Shown one piece after another: positions 43,821 to 52,555 of a stretch of 64,000 nucleotides of DNA (positions within the stretch are counted from its first letter, which is position 1; every line of letters begins with the position of its first letter). Source of the DNA: Flavobacterium hydatis (GTDB lineage Bacteria > Bacteroidota > Bacteroidia > Flavobacteriales > Flavobacteriaceae). The stretch spans positions 62,001 through 126,000 of the forward strand of contig NZ_JPRM01000015.1 of NCBI RefSeq assembly GCF_000737695.1, given 5' to 3'. Both the position numbers and the translations under genes were made by a program. Below the pieces are notes generated by a model. The model was not told the DNA's origin. It made no database searches and saw nothing but the letters and a program-made list of their open reading frames with translations.

Positions 43821-46628
43821 TTAGAAATCAAATTTCAATCCCAAATTATAACGCGCTTGGTAATACTCTACCTGCTTAGTATGCGACTTAACACCTTGAT
43901 AATAACGTAACGGCTGATTGGTTAAATTATTAGCTTCTGCAAAAACACGAATCTTAGATGTAATCTTAAATGCAGCATTAGCATCTACAAAAAGTTGTTT
44001 ATCATAATAACTATCATTGTACTCATCTGAACCCAATTCATCTAAATAATCCGAAGTAAAGTTAGTCGAAACTCTTGCCGAAAAACGTTTGTTTTCCCAT
44101 GACAATGAACCATTAAACATATGAGGAGAAGTTCCCGGAAGGCTTATATTACGTCTTTCATTTCCTTCAGCATCAGCAATACCTTTGGCTGTCGATTTTG
44201 TGTAGGTATAGTTTAAATAAATTCCGAATCCTTTTAAGAATGGGCTTGTAAAGAAATCTAACTGACGTTGGAAAGCAACTTCAAAACCAAACACATCTAC
44301 ATTATCACCATTTCTTTGTTGTATAAGCGTCCAATTATCTCCCGCAGGAATTGGATTTTGTTGATTAGGAAAATCAGCCGCAAACTTTGCAGTTGTGTAC
44401 TGATTATCACTATAAGTATAAATAAAATCATTTAGGTTTTTATAGAAAACACCTCCCGAAATTAAACCAACCGATTTAAAATAATTCTCGGCCATCAAAT
44501 CATAGTTATAAGAATATGTAGCTTTAAGATCTGGATTACCAGCTAAAATTTGAGAATCGGCAGCTATATTATTTATATAAGGTGCCAAAGCATAATAATT
44601 AGGTCTTGCCAAAGCTGTCGTTGCCGCAGCTCTTAATACCAAATCTTTAGTCACATTATACTTAAACGAAATCCCAGGCATTACGTTTGTGTATGAATTA
44701 GTTGTGTTTATCTTCCCTTCTAACTCTTCTTCATCCAGAACACGATTACCTGTATAATCTATATGTGTATTCTCTACACGGAAACCTAAAATCATAGATA
44801 ATTTATCATTAAAATCCTGATCCCATCTTATATAAGCAGCATAAATTTTCTCTTTGGCTTCGTAGTTAACAGTCAAAAACTCAGCTGGATTTAACTCTTT
44901 ATTAAACAAAGCAGGATTATTTAAATCTAAACCTCCTAAATAGGTATTAGAAACAAACGTTCCCGGCACATATTTGCTTCCTGGATTGAAACCGTTCCCG
45001 TCATAATAACTTGTCTGAACATCCGCCAAAGTTCCCATACCGCTTATTGGTTCATAAGAGTAGAAGATATTATCTCTCGATTTCTCTTTCATTCTTAATC
45101 TAAGTCCTGTTCTTAATCTTCCTTTCTCCGAAGGGATTATGGTAAAAGGAAATCTGATATTTACTTTAGCTCCAAATTCACTTTCCTTAGTTTCGTCCGT
45201 ATTTTCGGTAGTCGAATCAAATTTAAATTTATCTAAAGCTTCTCCAGTTGTTGTTACTAAAGGAAACTCTAAATCAGATAAATCCTGAGCTGTATTCAAA
45301 CCTTTCTGGCGATATTCGATGTAACGTTCCTGAGGACGATATTCTCTTGCTGTCGAATAATTTGCCGACCAATCAAGATCTAAACTAGAATTTATTAAGT
45401 GCTCTCCACGCAACGCATAATTTTGCACACGCTGATCTTCGAGTCTTCTGCTTTTATTGCGATTATTATCAACTCCGCCTTTTGTCTGGCGTTTTACTCT
45501 TCCTGTAAAACCTGTAATTTGTTCTCCGCTATAAATAGGTTTCATATCGTCATAAGTCGTTCTATAACGATTCTCTCTATCATCTCTCCAGTTATAAATT
45601 CCGTTGGCGAAAATGGTGTTATTCTCATCAAATTTATAATCTAAAGCTATGGCTGCGCTTCTGCGAATGCGTTGTACATCATATTTTCTAATTTCAGATT
45701 TACTCAAAAATTCATTCCCAAATTTATCCTTAGTCCAAACAGCTTCAACATTATCCGAACCATAATCTACATTATTATAAGAACCACTTACAACTGCTCC
45801 AAGTTTATCATTAAAATAACGATTTCCGTAAACTAATCCTGCTGTATAAATAGGTTTATCGCGTATTGGCGCATAACCTCCTGCAACTGTTGCCGAGATT
45901 CTTTCGCCATTAGGCGTAGCTCTCGTTATCAAGTTTACAGAACCTCCGATAGCATCAGCATCCATATCTGGTGTAAGGGTTTTATTTACCTCGATTGTTG
46001 TAATCATATCCGACGGGATAAGATCCATTTGTACATTTCTGTTATCGCCTTCGGCAGATGGAATACGATCCCCGTTTAAAGTTACAGAGTTTAATGAAGG
46101 CGCCAAACCTCTAATAATGATATTTCTTGCTTCGCCCTGATCATTCTGCATTGTAATTCCAGGCACACGTTTTAAAGCATCACCAACATTGGCATCAGGA
46201 AAACGTCCCATTTGGTCAGCCGAGATAACATTACCTATATTCTTATTCGTTTTTTGTTGATTTAAAGCTTTTGCTTGTCCTTTCAGGATATCACCTACAA
46301 CTACTTCATTCAATTCTGTACCCGAAGATTTAAGAGCAAAATCTATCACGGCATTTTTTCCATCAGCAATAACTACATCCTGAATATTCTGGGTATATCC
46401 CATGTATTTTACTTTTACCTGATAAGATCCTGACATTACATTAAGCAATTCATATCTTCCGTTATAATCAGAAATAGTATATTTATTCTGACCTACAATT
46501 TCAATCATTGCTCCTGGCAAAGGCAGCTTATCGTCTGCATCCAACACTTTTCCAGAAACAATTCCTTTTTGAGCATAACCTACTAAGGCCATTAAAAAGA
46601 GAACTAATACTAAACAATTTTTTTTCAT
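43821..46628 (-). CDS. TonB-dependent outer membrane receptor
   Basis: A 935-residue receptor. The start MKKNCLVLVLFLMALVGYAQ at 46628 gives a signal peptide; an in-frame upstream start would add 25 residues. A carboxypeptidase-regulatory-like domain (GIVSGKVLDADDKLPLPGAM) precedes the plug (NIGNVISADQMGRFPDANVGDALKRVPGI, residues about 155-185, given here only in part: NIGNVISADQMGRFPD) and a 22-strand-type beta barrel ending in a terminal Phe. The plug type with a GRFPDANVGDALKRVPG motif is found in receptors for sugar or phosphate compounds. It lies directly upstream of a phytase on the same strand; import of inositol phosphates is a reasonable guess. Confidence 0.93.
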   Translation of the reverse strand: MKKNCLVLVLFLMALVGYAQKGIVSGKVLDADDKLPLPGAMIEIVGQNKYTISDYNGRYELLNVMSGSYQVKVKYMGYTQNIQDVVIADGKNAVIDFALKSSGTELNEVVVGDILKGQAKALNQQKTNKNIGNVISADQMGRFPDANVGDALKRVPGITMQNDQGEARNIIIRGLAPSLNSVTLNGDRIPSAEGDNRNVQMDLIPSDMITTIEVNKTLTPDMDADAIGGSVNLITRATPNGERISATVAGGYAPIRDKPIYTAGLVYGNRYFNDKLGAVVSGSYNNVDYGSDNVEAVWTKDKFGNEFLSKSEIRKYDVQRIRRSAAIALDYKFDENNTIFANGIYNWRDDRENRYRTTYDDMKPIYSGEQITGFTGRVKRQTKGGVDNNRNKSRRLEDQRVQNYALRGEHLINSSLDLDWSANYSTAREYRPQERYIEYRQKGLNTAQDLSDLEFPLVTTTGEALDKFKFDSTTENTDETKESEFGAKVNIRFPFTIIPSEKGRLRTGLRLRMKEKSRDNIFYSYEPISGMGTLADVQTSYYDGNGFNPGSKYVPGTFVSNTYLGGLDLNNPALFNKELNPAEFLTVNYEAKEKIYAAYIRWDQDFNDKLSMILGFRVENTHIDYTGNRVLDEEELEGKINTTNSYTNVMPGISFKYNVTKDLVLRAAATTALARPNYYALAPYINNIAADSQILAGNPDLKATYSYNYDLMAENYFKSVGLISGGVFYKNLNDFIYTYSDNQYTTAKFAADFPNQQNPIPAGDNWTLIQQRNGDNVDVFGFEVAFQRQLDFFTSPFLKGFGIYLNYTYTKSTAKGIADAEGNERRNISLPGTSPHMFNGSLSWENKRFSARVSTNFTSDYLDELGSDEYNDSYYDKQLFVDANAAFKITSKIRVFAEANNLTNQPLRYYQGVKSHTKQVEYYQARYNLGLKFDF

Positions 46629-46888
46629 CTTGGTTTTGGTTATTTTTCTATGATGCGAAACTAGTTGCTGCATATTAACTATACCTCCTGAAAAATTTAA
46701 CATATCATTATGCTTCTGCTTTTTGAGCTCCTTTTTTTTACTTTAAAATAACATAACCCTTTAAAATATTGATTAGAGTTAACATTATCAACGATAGAAA
46801 ATGGTATCAAAATGCCATTTTTAAAACTAAAACAGCATCATAACCAAAAACATATCAACTATTTACCTCAACTTTAATTTTTTGGCGT

Positions 46889-46896
46889 TAAATTTG
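46889..46896 (+). promoter_or_regulatory. TAnnTTTG promoter element of the DUF4407 gene
   Basis: TAAATTTG, exact match, 29 bases before the ATG. Confidence 0.5.
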
Positions 46897-46925
46897 CCCT
46901 ATCAATCAATCAAAAACAATCAATC

Positions 46926-48026
46926 ATGTTGAAACAATTTTTTATCCTTTGCTCAGGAGCAGATAAAAATCTCCTCGAGGACTGTTCAGAAAGTGAACAA
47001 ACCAAATATGTAGGTATTGGAGCTACCGTTTTCTTTACCGCAGTAATGGCATTTATTGCAAGTGCGTATGCCTTATTTACCGTTTTCGACTCTGTATATC
47101 CTGCTATGGCTTTTGGATTTGTATGGAGTTTACTTATTTTTAACCTTGACCGCTTTATTGTATCTACAATAAAAAAAAGAGACCGTTTTTGGGATGAATT
47201 CCTGCAAGCTACTCCTCGAATAATTCTGGCAGTTATTATTGCAATCGTAATTTCGAAACCATTAGAAATTAAAATTTTCGAAAAGGAAATCAATACCGTT
47301 TTATTAAAAGAGAAAAACGCAATGGCTCTTGCCAATAAAAAAGAAGTTGGTAATTATTATAAATCCGATTTAGACAAGAACAAAGCCGAAATCGATGGAT
47401 TAAAAGCTGACATTCTTAAAAAAGAAAAAGAGGTAAATGCATTATACTCGACTTACATTACTGAAGCCGAAGGTACAGCGGGCTCAAAACGTTTAGGAAA
47501 AGGTCCTGTTTATAAAGAGAAACGCGACAAACACGATGCTGCATTAAAAGAACTTGCTACGCTAAAAACCGAAAATGAGGCAAAAATAGCTGAAAAGGAA
47601 AAAACTGTAAAAACGCTCCAAGCCGATGTAGACAAAAAGGTAACTGAAACACAACCTATCATAGATGGTTTTGATGGTTTAATGGCGCGAATAAATGCAT
47701 TAAACAAACTACCTTGGATTCCTTCTTTCTTTATTATGCTTTTGTTCTTAGCCATAGAAACATCTCCTATAATAGCCAAATTATTATCTCCGAGGGGAGA
47801 ATATGATTTTAAACAAGAAGAGCTAGAAACGGCATTAAAAGCTACTCTGGAACAAAATAAATACCAACGTAGTTTATTGGTAAAAACCAGCGCCGCAATG
47901 CACGACAAAGTTTATGAGGATATAGCACAAGACAAACAATTATACGACCTACAGCGAAAGAAAGCTACCGAGCTCTTAGAACTGCAAGCGCATAGTTTTG
48001 TAGAAAAACAGAAAGCGACTTTATAA
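46926..48026 (+). CDS. DUF4407 domain membrane protein
   Basis: A 366-residue membrane protein. Two pairs of transmembrane segments lie at about residues 30-75 and 90-115, and one near 255-280. Between them is a long coiled coil rich in Lys and Glu (about 125-245). Its C-terminus is helical and charged. The N-terminal pattern FFILCSGADKNLLEDC is typical of DUF4407. The architecture suggests a membrane-anchored coiled coil, but the function is unknown. Its convergent neighbour is a bPH/SHOCT protein. Confidence 0.88.
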   Translation: MLKQFFILCSGADKNLLEDCSESEQTKYVGIGATVFFTAVMAFIASAYALFTVFDSVYPAMAFGFVWSLLIFNLDRFIVSTIKKRDRFWDEFLQATPRIILAVIIAIVISKPLEIKIFEKEINTVLLKEKNAMALANKKEVGNYYKSDLDKNKAEIDGLKADILKKEKEVNALYSTYITEAEGTAGSKRLGKGPVYKEKRDKHDAALKELATLKTENEAKIAEKEKTVKTLQADVDKKVTETQPIIDGFDGLMARINALNKLPWIPSFFIMLLFLAIETSPIIAKLLSPRGEYDFKQEELETALKATLEQNKYQRSLLVKTSAAMHDKVYEDIAQDKQLYDLQRKKATELLELQAHSFVEKQKATL

Positions 48027-48027
48027 G

Positions 48028-48160
48028 GGTTTAACCGCAAAGGTCGCAAGGCTTTAAACCGCAAGGTTCGCAAAGTTCTATAAAAAAAACCAACATTATA
48101 AATGTTGGTTTTTTTATGCTTTTTTCTTTGCGTAAATCTTTGCGACCTTTGCGGTTAAAT
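48028..48160. repeat. CGCAAAG/CTTTGCG inverted repeat, copy 3
   Basis: Left arm AACCGCAAAGGTCGCAAGG and ACCGCAAGGTTCGCAAAG; right arm CTTTGCGTAAATC and CTTTGCGACCTTTGCGGTT. The arms enclose the terminator at 48084-48116, giving a nested double hairpin between convergent genes. Confidence 0.7.
48084..48116. terminator. Bidirectional terminator between DUF4407 and the bPH/SHOCT gene
   Basis: AAAAACCAACATT and its complement form a perfect stem with a 3-base loop; A and T tracts on both sides allow action in either direction. Confidence 0.85.
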
Positions 48161-48161
48161 A

Positions 48162-48872
48162 CTACATGTAGCTCAAAATCTCTTTTTTGAATGCATCGTA
48201 CTCTCCTTGCATAATCAATCCGTTGTCTAATAACTTCTTGTAATTCTGTAATTTTTCAAAAAGTTCATCTTGAGACATATCGCTTAATCTTCTTTCGCCT
48301 GTTGCAAATGAAGTCTCTTGAATTGGTTCATTATAAATTGGTGCCGCTGGTAAAATTTCGGCATAGTTCGTTACTTCTTCCGTTTCGATTTCTTCTACTT
48401 CTTCCTCCTCCTCTATAGTCTCAACTTCTTCAGGTTCTGCAACCTCTGCAACTGGAGCAGCTGCAGCCACAACTGGATTTTTAAGAATATCCAATTGTTC
48501 TTTTGCGTAAGTAAAAATCTTTCTTGCCTGAATTTTAGGAATATAATCTATAGAAAACTGAATATCGGTTTTGGTAGAAAAAGAAAACTCAGAACCAAGA
48601 ATATTTTCTTTTACAAAAGTCCCTACGATATCATCCCAAGTATAATCTGTAAAATCCATCGAAAGACCTAAATTCTTAGGTTTACATACAATGATTCTTT
48701 TATTTGTTACCACAATGCTATCAGGAAAAACAGTTATTGCCGGTTTTTTCTGAACTGCAATGTATCCAATCTCTTCTCCTCTCATTAATAAATCATTGAG
48801 TTTTGAAGTAATTTTTTCAATCGCTTTTGGGTCTTGTTCTTCGTTTAAAAACTTTTTGAATTGTTCTTTCAT
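48162..48872 (-). CDS. bPH-like domain protein with C-terminal SHOCT domain
   Basis: A 236-residue cytoplasmic protein. Residues 28-125 look like a bacterial pleckstrin-homology domain (GEEIGYIAVQKKPAITVFPD, VTNKRIIVCKPK). A central stretch is very Glu-rich (about 135-165), probably disordered. The last 40 residues are a SHOCT domain (DELFEKLQNYKKLLDNGLIM, YDAFKKEIL). Both domains are linked to membrane or envelope association in other proteins, without a defined role. TACATTTG, an exact -7 element, stands at 48931-48938 on the minus strand. Confidence 0.8.
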   Translation of the reverse strand: MKEQFKKFLNEEQDPKAIEKITSKLNDLLMRGEEIGYIAVQKKPAITVFPDSIVVTNKRIIVCKPKNLGLSMDFTDYTWDDIVGTFVKENILGSEFSFSTKTDIQFSIDYIPKIQARKIFTYAKEQLDILKNPVVAAAAPVAEVAEPEEVETIEEEEEVEEIETEEVTNYAEILPAAPIYNEPIQETSFATGERRLSDMSQDELFEKLQNYKKLLDNGLIMQGEYDAFKKEILSYM

Positions 48873-48942
48873 ATTTTATAAGTTGCTAAGTTACAAAGTA
48901 ACTGAGTTGCTAGTTTTTTTTCTTACGCTGCAAATGTAATGC

Positions 48943-49314
48943 CTAATTTTCTAATTCAATAATTTCATTCTGAATTTTCTTCGTCAAACTTTTGAAAACC
49001 AAATCATACGAATGGTCTATCAGTTCTTTTATAAAAGCCGTAGGCAAATCTCCATTCATCGTGATAGTATTCCAGTGTACTTTGCTCATATGGTAACCCG
49101 GTTTTATATCATCATATTCGGCACGCAATTCCTGAGCACGCTCTGGGTCACATTTTAAATTTACCGAAGGAATGCCTTTTTCCCATTGGGTTAAAGATGA
49201 CAATGCAAACATTTTTCCGCCAACCTTAAACACCAATGTTTCTTCATCAAAAGGAAAATGTTCTGTGGCTCCTTTTTTAGAGAGACAATATTCATAATAC
49301 GTTTCTAAATTCAT
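48943..49314 (-). CDS. MmcQ/YjbR family protein
   Basis: A 123-residue protein of the MmcQ/YjbR family. The N-terminal MNLETYYEYCLSKKGATEHF and PFDEETLVFKVGGKMFAL and the PGYHMSKVHWNTI region are diagnostic. The fold is a DNA-binding-like double wing, though the function is unproven. It is the last gene of a tightly packed minus-strand operon and starts 8 bases after DUF4260. Confidence 0.92.
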   Translation of the reverse strand: MNLETYYEYCLSKKGATEHFPFDEETLVFKVGGKMFALSSLTQWEKGIPSVNLKCDPERAQELRAEYDDIKPGYHMSKVHWNTITMNGDLPTAFIKELIDHSYDLVFKSLTKKIQNEIIELEN

Positions 49315-49322
49315 ATCATTTC

Positions 49323-49673
49323 TTATTTACCAATTTCACCTAAATGTGTGTACTTAAAACCAGTTTCATACTTTAATCCATAACCAAATATCCGATCCAT
49401 CGAAGCATGAGAAAACAAAATAACTCCAACAAGTTGTACTACTTCTAACTTTAAATAACAGCCTAAAATATAAACCAAAACAGCAATTCCTCTATGATGG
49501 AATACATTATATAAGAAAGCACCAACTTTAGCATTAATTGCATAACCAAGCATAGAAAAATCTGGCACTAAAATCCATACCAGAAACCACCACCACTGAT
49601 AATCTAATTGGCCAAACAAATATATTCCGAGAACAAATAAGCCTAACTCTTCTAGTTTTATTACTGTTTTCAT
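49323..49673 (-). CDS. DUF4260 family membrane protein
   Basis: A 116-residue membrane protein with three to four helices. The pattern WWWFLVWILVPDFSMLGYAI and the histidine pairs in YNVFHHRG and FSHASMDRIFGYGLKY match DUF4260, whose function is unknown. It overlaps the upstream GNAT gene by 4 bases, so translation is coupled. Confidence 0.9.
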   Translation of the reverse strand: MKTVIKLEELGLFVLGIYLFGQLDYQWWWFLVWILVPDFSMLGYAINAKVGAFLYNVFHHRGIAVLVYILGCYLKLEVVQLVGVILFSHASMDRIFGYGLKYETGFKYTHLGEIGK

Positions 49674-50071
49674 ACTATTACTTTTTCCATCATTTTCTCT
49701 GGACTTTTTAATGCTGTAAAACCAAACTTGCTATATAAAAAATGAGCATCTGTTGTTGCTAATCTCCATATTTTAATATCTTTTAATACTGGTTCGTTTA
49801 TCATTCTATCTATCAAAACAGAAGAATATCCTTTACCTCTATGTTCTTCGGTAATAAAAACATCCATTACATAAGCAAAAACCACATAATCGGTAATAAC
49901 GCGGGCAAAGCCTATTTGTTTATCCTCTATAAAAATTCCAAAACAAAATGAATTATCAATCGTAGTCTGAACTTCTTCCATGGTACGACCCGCAGCCCAA
50001 TAAATATCTTTTAAGAAATGCTGGATAAACGGAACGTCGAGTTTGGTTTTATCTGTGCTAACTGTAATCAT
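49670..50071 (-). CDS. GNAT family N-acetyltransferase
   Basis: A 133-residue acetyltransferase. The acetyl-CoA-binding motif is visible in VFITEEHRGKGYSSVLIDRM (the R/QxxGxG/A type), followed by WRLATTDAHFLYSKFGF. The substrate is unknown. It overlaps its upstream neighbour by 4 bases and its downstream neighbour by 4 bases, within an operon that begins with a hydroxyacid dehydrogenase. Confidence 0.9.
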   Translation of the reverse strand: MITVSTDKTKLDVPFIQHFLKDIYWAAGRTMEEVQTTIDNSFCFGIFIEDKQIGFARVITDYVVFAYVMDVFITEEHRGKGYSSVLIDRMINEPVLKDIKIWRLATTDAHFLYSKFGFTALKSPEKMMEKVIV

Positions 50072-50823
50072 ATTTTATATAAAATTGGCTTGCTCGGACT
50101 TGCATCATTTTCAAACGAAGCAATTTGCAAATTCAGTATATACTTTCCGTCTTTAATCTCGTCGTCTACATAAATCATTTCGGTAATTGTAGCATTTAAT
50201 CTTGCATCAGCATTAAGATTATTTACATCCTTTACATTCCAGAAAGCTTTATGTGCCAAAAGTTTTCCTTCATCATGCTCTTTATCTACACTTGGTAAAT
50301 CAATTAATAAATGTTGTATTCCGCTTTCGCGAATAAAAATCGCTGCGTCTTCCGACAAATAAGGCGGATTCGTATTCGAATATTTTGCCGCTTTTTTGGA
50401 CTTTAAATTAGGTTTCGTTCTTATAATTATTGCTTCGGGAATTGTCCCATTGAGCGAAGTCAAAATATGTTCCTTAGTAATTACCAAATCTTCTCCTTGA
50501 ACTTCTGGTTCAACCGAAACTAATTCTGCCAAAAAGAAAAACGTTTTTAAGGATTGGTTAATACTATAAAATTCTCGTGTAATATGCCCAAGACATTCGG
50601 TATGTGTACCATGCCCATGCGGATTAAAGAAAATATTATTAAAGTTGGTAGAAGATTTTCCTTCCGAAACCTTTCCTATCCAATCGCCAAAAACCACTGG
50701 TTCGATTACTGGTTTTTCGATATACCAAGCAATAGGATTTTCATCTGTATTTGTAAGCGGAATCGAAATATCGATAGGTTTTGATAAGTCAATTTCGAAT
50801 TCATTATTAATTTTTGCTTTCAT
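50068..50823 (-). CDS. Cyclase family protein (kynurenine formamidase-like)
   Basis: A 251-residue hydrolase of the cyclase family. The start MKAKINNEFE is preferred; an in-frame TTG at 50865 would only add 14 residues read from spacer repeat sequence. The metal motif HGHGTHTECLGH (near residues 70-81) is a variant of the usual HxGTHxDxPxH, with Glu and Cys replacing residues. The Asp/Pro/Ser region LLIDLPSVDKEHDEG carries a further site. Related proteins cleave amide bonds, including N-formylkynurenine; the substrate here is unknown. Confidence 0.85.
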   Translation of the reverse strand: MKAKINNEFEIDLSKPIDISIPLTNTDENPIAWYIEKPVIEPVVFGDWIGKVSEGKSSTNFNNIFFNPHGHGTHTECLGHITREFYSINQSLKTFFFLAELVSVEPEVQGEDLVITKEHILTSLNGTIPEAIIIRTKPNLKSKKAAKYSNTNPPYLSEDAAIFIRESGIQHLLIDLPSVDKEHDEGKLLAHKAFWNVKDVNNLNADARLNATITEMIYVDDEIKDGKYILNLQIASFENDASPSKPILYKI

Positions 50824-50867
50824 ATTCTTAAGCATTTTTTTAACCGCAAGGTTGAACTTATCCAAAT

Positions 50868-51833
50868 TTAAAATAATGCTTCGGGATTTGCAATATTTGT
50901 TGGATTACTATTGATATAATTAATTACATTTTCAAAAGCTTTCTCAAAATAGAGTTCGTAGCTATTTTTCTCGACATAACCTATGTGAGGCGTACAAACA
51001 ACATTTGGCATTTTTAGCAATTCAAAATCTACATCATAAATAGGTTCTTCTTCATAAACATCTATCCCTGCAAATCCAGGTTTTCCGTTTTTAAGTGATT
51101 TTAACAAAGCTCCTTTTTCTATTAATTCGGCTCTTGCAGTATTAATTAAAACTGCGCTTGGCTTCATTAAACCTAAATCGGCTTCTTTTACAATCCCGAA
51201 AGTGCTTTCATTAAGTCTAAGATGTAATGTGATGATATCACTTTGGGAGAAAAATTGCTCTTTAGAATCTGCTTTCTTAAATCCATCTGCAACAGCTTGA
51301 TTTCTTGAATTTTCACTTCCCCAAACTAAAACCGTCGCTCCAAATACATTTGCATATCTAGCTATTTGTTGGCCAATTTTTCCATAACCCCAAATACCTA
51401 TTGTTTTACCTAGAATAGTAGAACCGATATTCGTTTGCCATTTGCCTTCTTTCATTCCCTGAATAGCTTGAGGAATCTGGCGAACTGTATTCATTATTAA
51501 TGCCCACGCAAGTTCAGATGGAGCTACAGGTGAACCTATTCCTTCGGCAACAGCAACGTTATATTTTGTACAAGCAGCAATATCAAGATGATTGGATTTT
51601 TTTCCTGTCTGACTTATGAGTTTCAATTTAGGCAATCTGGAAAGTAAGTCGGCTGAAATTTCTGTTCTTTCCCTAATTAAAACAATAATTTCGGAGTCTT
51701 TTAATAACTCAGCCAACTTTGAATTGTCTTTTTCGGTATGATTCAGAATAGTAACATCCAATCCTTTCAGCATTTTGAAAGATTCTAGTTTTGCAACCGC
51801 ATTTTGATAATCATCTAATATGGTAATTTTCAT
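50868..51833 (-). CDS. D-2-hydroxyacid dehydrogenase family protein
   Basis: A 321-residue NAD-dependent dehydrogenase. The ATG at 51833 (MKITILDDYQNAV) is preferred; an upstream in-frame start would add 11 residues. The nucleotide fold begins at GKTIGIWGYGKIGQQIARYA (about residue 142). Catalytic residues are the Arg in NTARAELIEKG, the Glu in GIDVYEEEP and the His in CTPHIGY. It is the first gene of a five-gene minus-strand operon. The natural 2-oxoacid or 2-hydroxyacid is unknown. Confidence 0.9.
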   Translation of the reverse strand: MKITILDDYQNAVAKLESFKMLKGLDVTILNHTEKDNSKLAELLKDSEIIVLIRERTEISADLLSRLPKLKLISQTGKKSNHLDIAACTKYNVAVAEGIGSPVAPSELAWALIMNTVRQIPQAIQGMKEGKWQTNIGSTILGKTIGIWGYGKIGQQIARYANVFGATVLVWGSENSRNQAVADGFKKADSKEQFFSQSDIITLHLRLNESTFGIVKEADLGLMKPSAVLINTARAELIEKGALLKSLKNGKPGFAGIDVYEEEPIYDVDFELLKMPNVVCTPHIGYVEKNSYELYFEKAFENVINYINSNPTNIANPEALF

Positions 51834-51847
51834 TATCTTATATGTAT

Positions 51848-51951
51848 TTAACCGCAAAGGGTGCAAAGTTTTTAATTTGTACTAATTCGAGTAATTCGTG
51901 GCAAAAAATTAACCGCAAAGTTCGCAAGGTTTTACGCTAAGGGCGCATAGT
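51848..51951. repeat. CCGCAAAG-word spacer repeat, copy 4
   Basis: Two AACCGCAAAG units (51850 and 51911) with GGTGCAAAG, TTCGCAAGG and TTACGCTAAGGG words after them. Unlike the hairpin copies, both arms point the same way. Confidence 0.55.
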
Positions 51952-52000
51952 TTCCCCTTATCGATGTTGTAGTTAATGGTTTAATTCCTTTTAATAATAA

Positions 52001-52363
52001 TTATAGATTATTTACAACTCTTCGAATTCCGTTTTTTATTAAAACAACATTAAAGTTTATTAATAAACCTAATTTACAATTTGTTAATTTTAAATAAGTC
52101 AATAGCTGCGCAAAATGAATATCATTTAAGGCATCTACCGATTTTATTTCCAAAATTAATTTATTTTCTACTATAATATCCAGGCGATAGCCAATATCCA
52201 ACCTCACTTCCTCATAAATTAAAGGTAATGCTTTTTGTTTTTCAACTACTAAACCTGTTTTTTTCAATTCATAAAACAAACACTCTTCATAAGCACTTTC
52301 TAAAAGTCCAGAACCCAATGATTGATGTACTTTTAATGCGCAATCGAATACAATTTTAGACAA
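52001..52363 (-). CDS. GxxExxY family protein with an N-terminal stop codon
   Basis: A 120-residue protein of the small GxxExxY family (nuclease-like fold, unknown role) with the motif GSGLLESAYEECL and the core LILEIKSVDAL. The usual family start is MTENELSKIVFDCALKVH. Here the ATG at 52378 is followed by ACT GAG AAT TAA TTG TCT AAA, so codon 5, normally GAA, is TAA. Translation from the TTG directly after the stop (52363) could still give a nearly full protein. Otherwise this is a pseudogene. Confidence 0.75.
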   Translation of the reverse strand: MSKIVFDCALKVHQSLGSGLLESAYEECLFYELKKTGLVVEKQKALPLIYEEVRLDIGYRLDIIVENKLILEIKSVDALNDIHFAQLLTYLKLTNCKLGLLINFNVVLIKNGIRRVVNNL

Positions 52364-52507
52364 TTAATTCTCAGTCATACGTTTTTATTTAACCGAAAAG
52401 AGTGCAATTCCGAAGCGTCAGGATACACAATCTTCTTAATATTAGATAAAGTAAATCTAATATTCAAACAGTAAAAAATAAAACTATTCTTACGATAAAA
52501 AATAAAG

Positions 52508-52551
52508 CTTAGCGTCCTTTGCGTAAAACCTTAGCGAACCTTGCGGTTAGA
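52508..52551. repeat. CTTTGCG-word spacer repeat, copy 5
   Basis: CTTAGCGTCCTTTGCG, then AGCGAACCTTGCGGTT. Shares the TTGCGGTT end with the other copies; a weak left arm (AACCGAAAAGAGTGC) lies at 52390. Confidence 0.55.
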
Positions 52552-52555
52552 CCTC

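Noticed and set aside
46629..46703. 25-residue N-terminal extension of the TonB receptor
   Set aside because: The start at 46628 gives a normal signal peptide; the extension would hide it.
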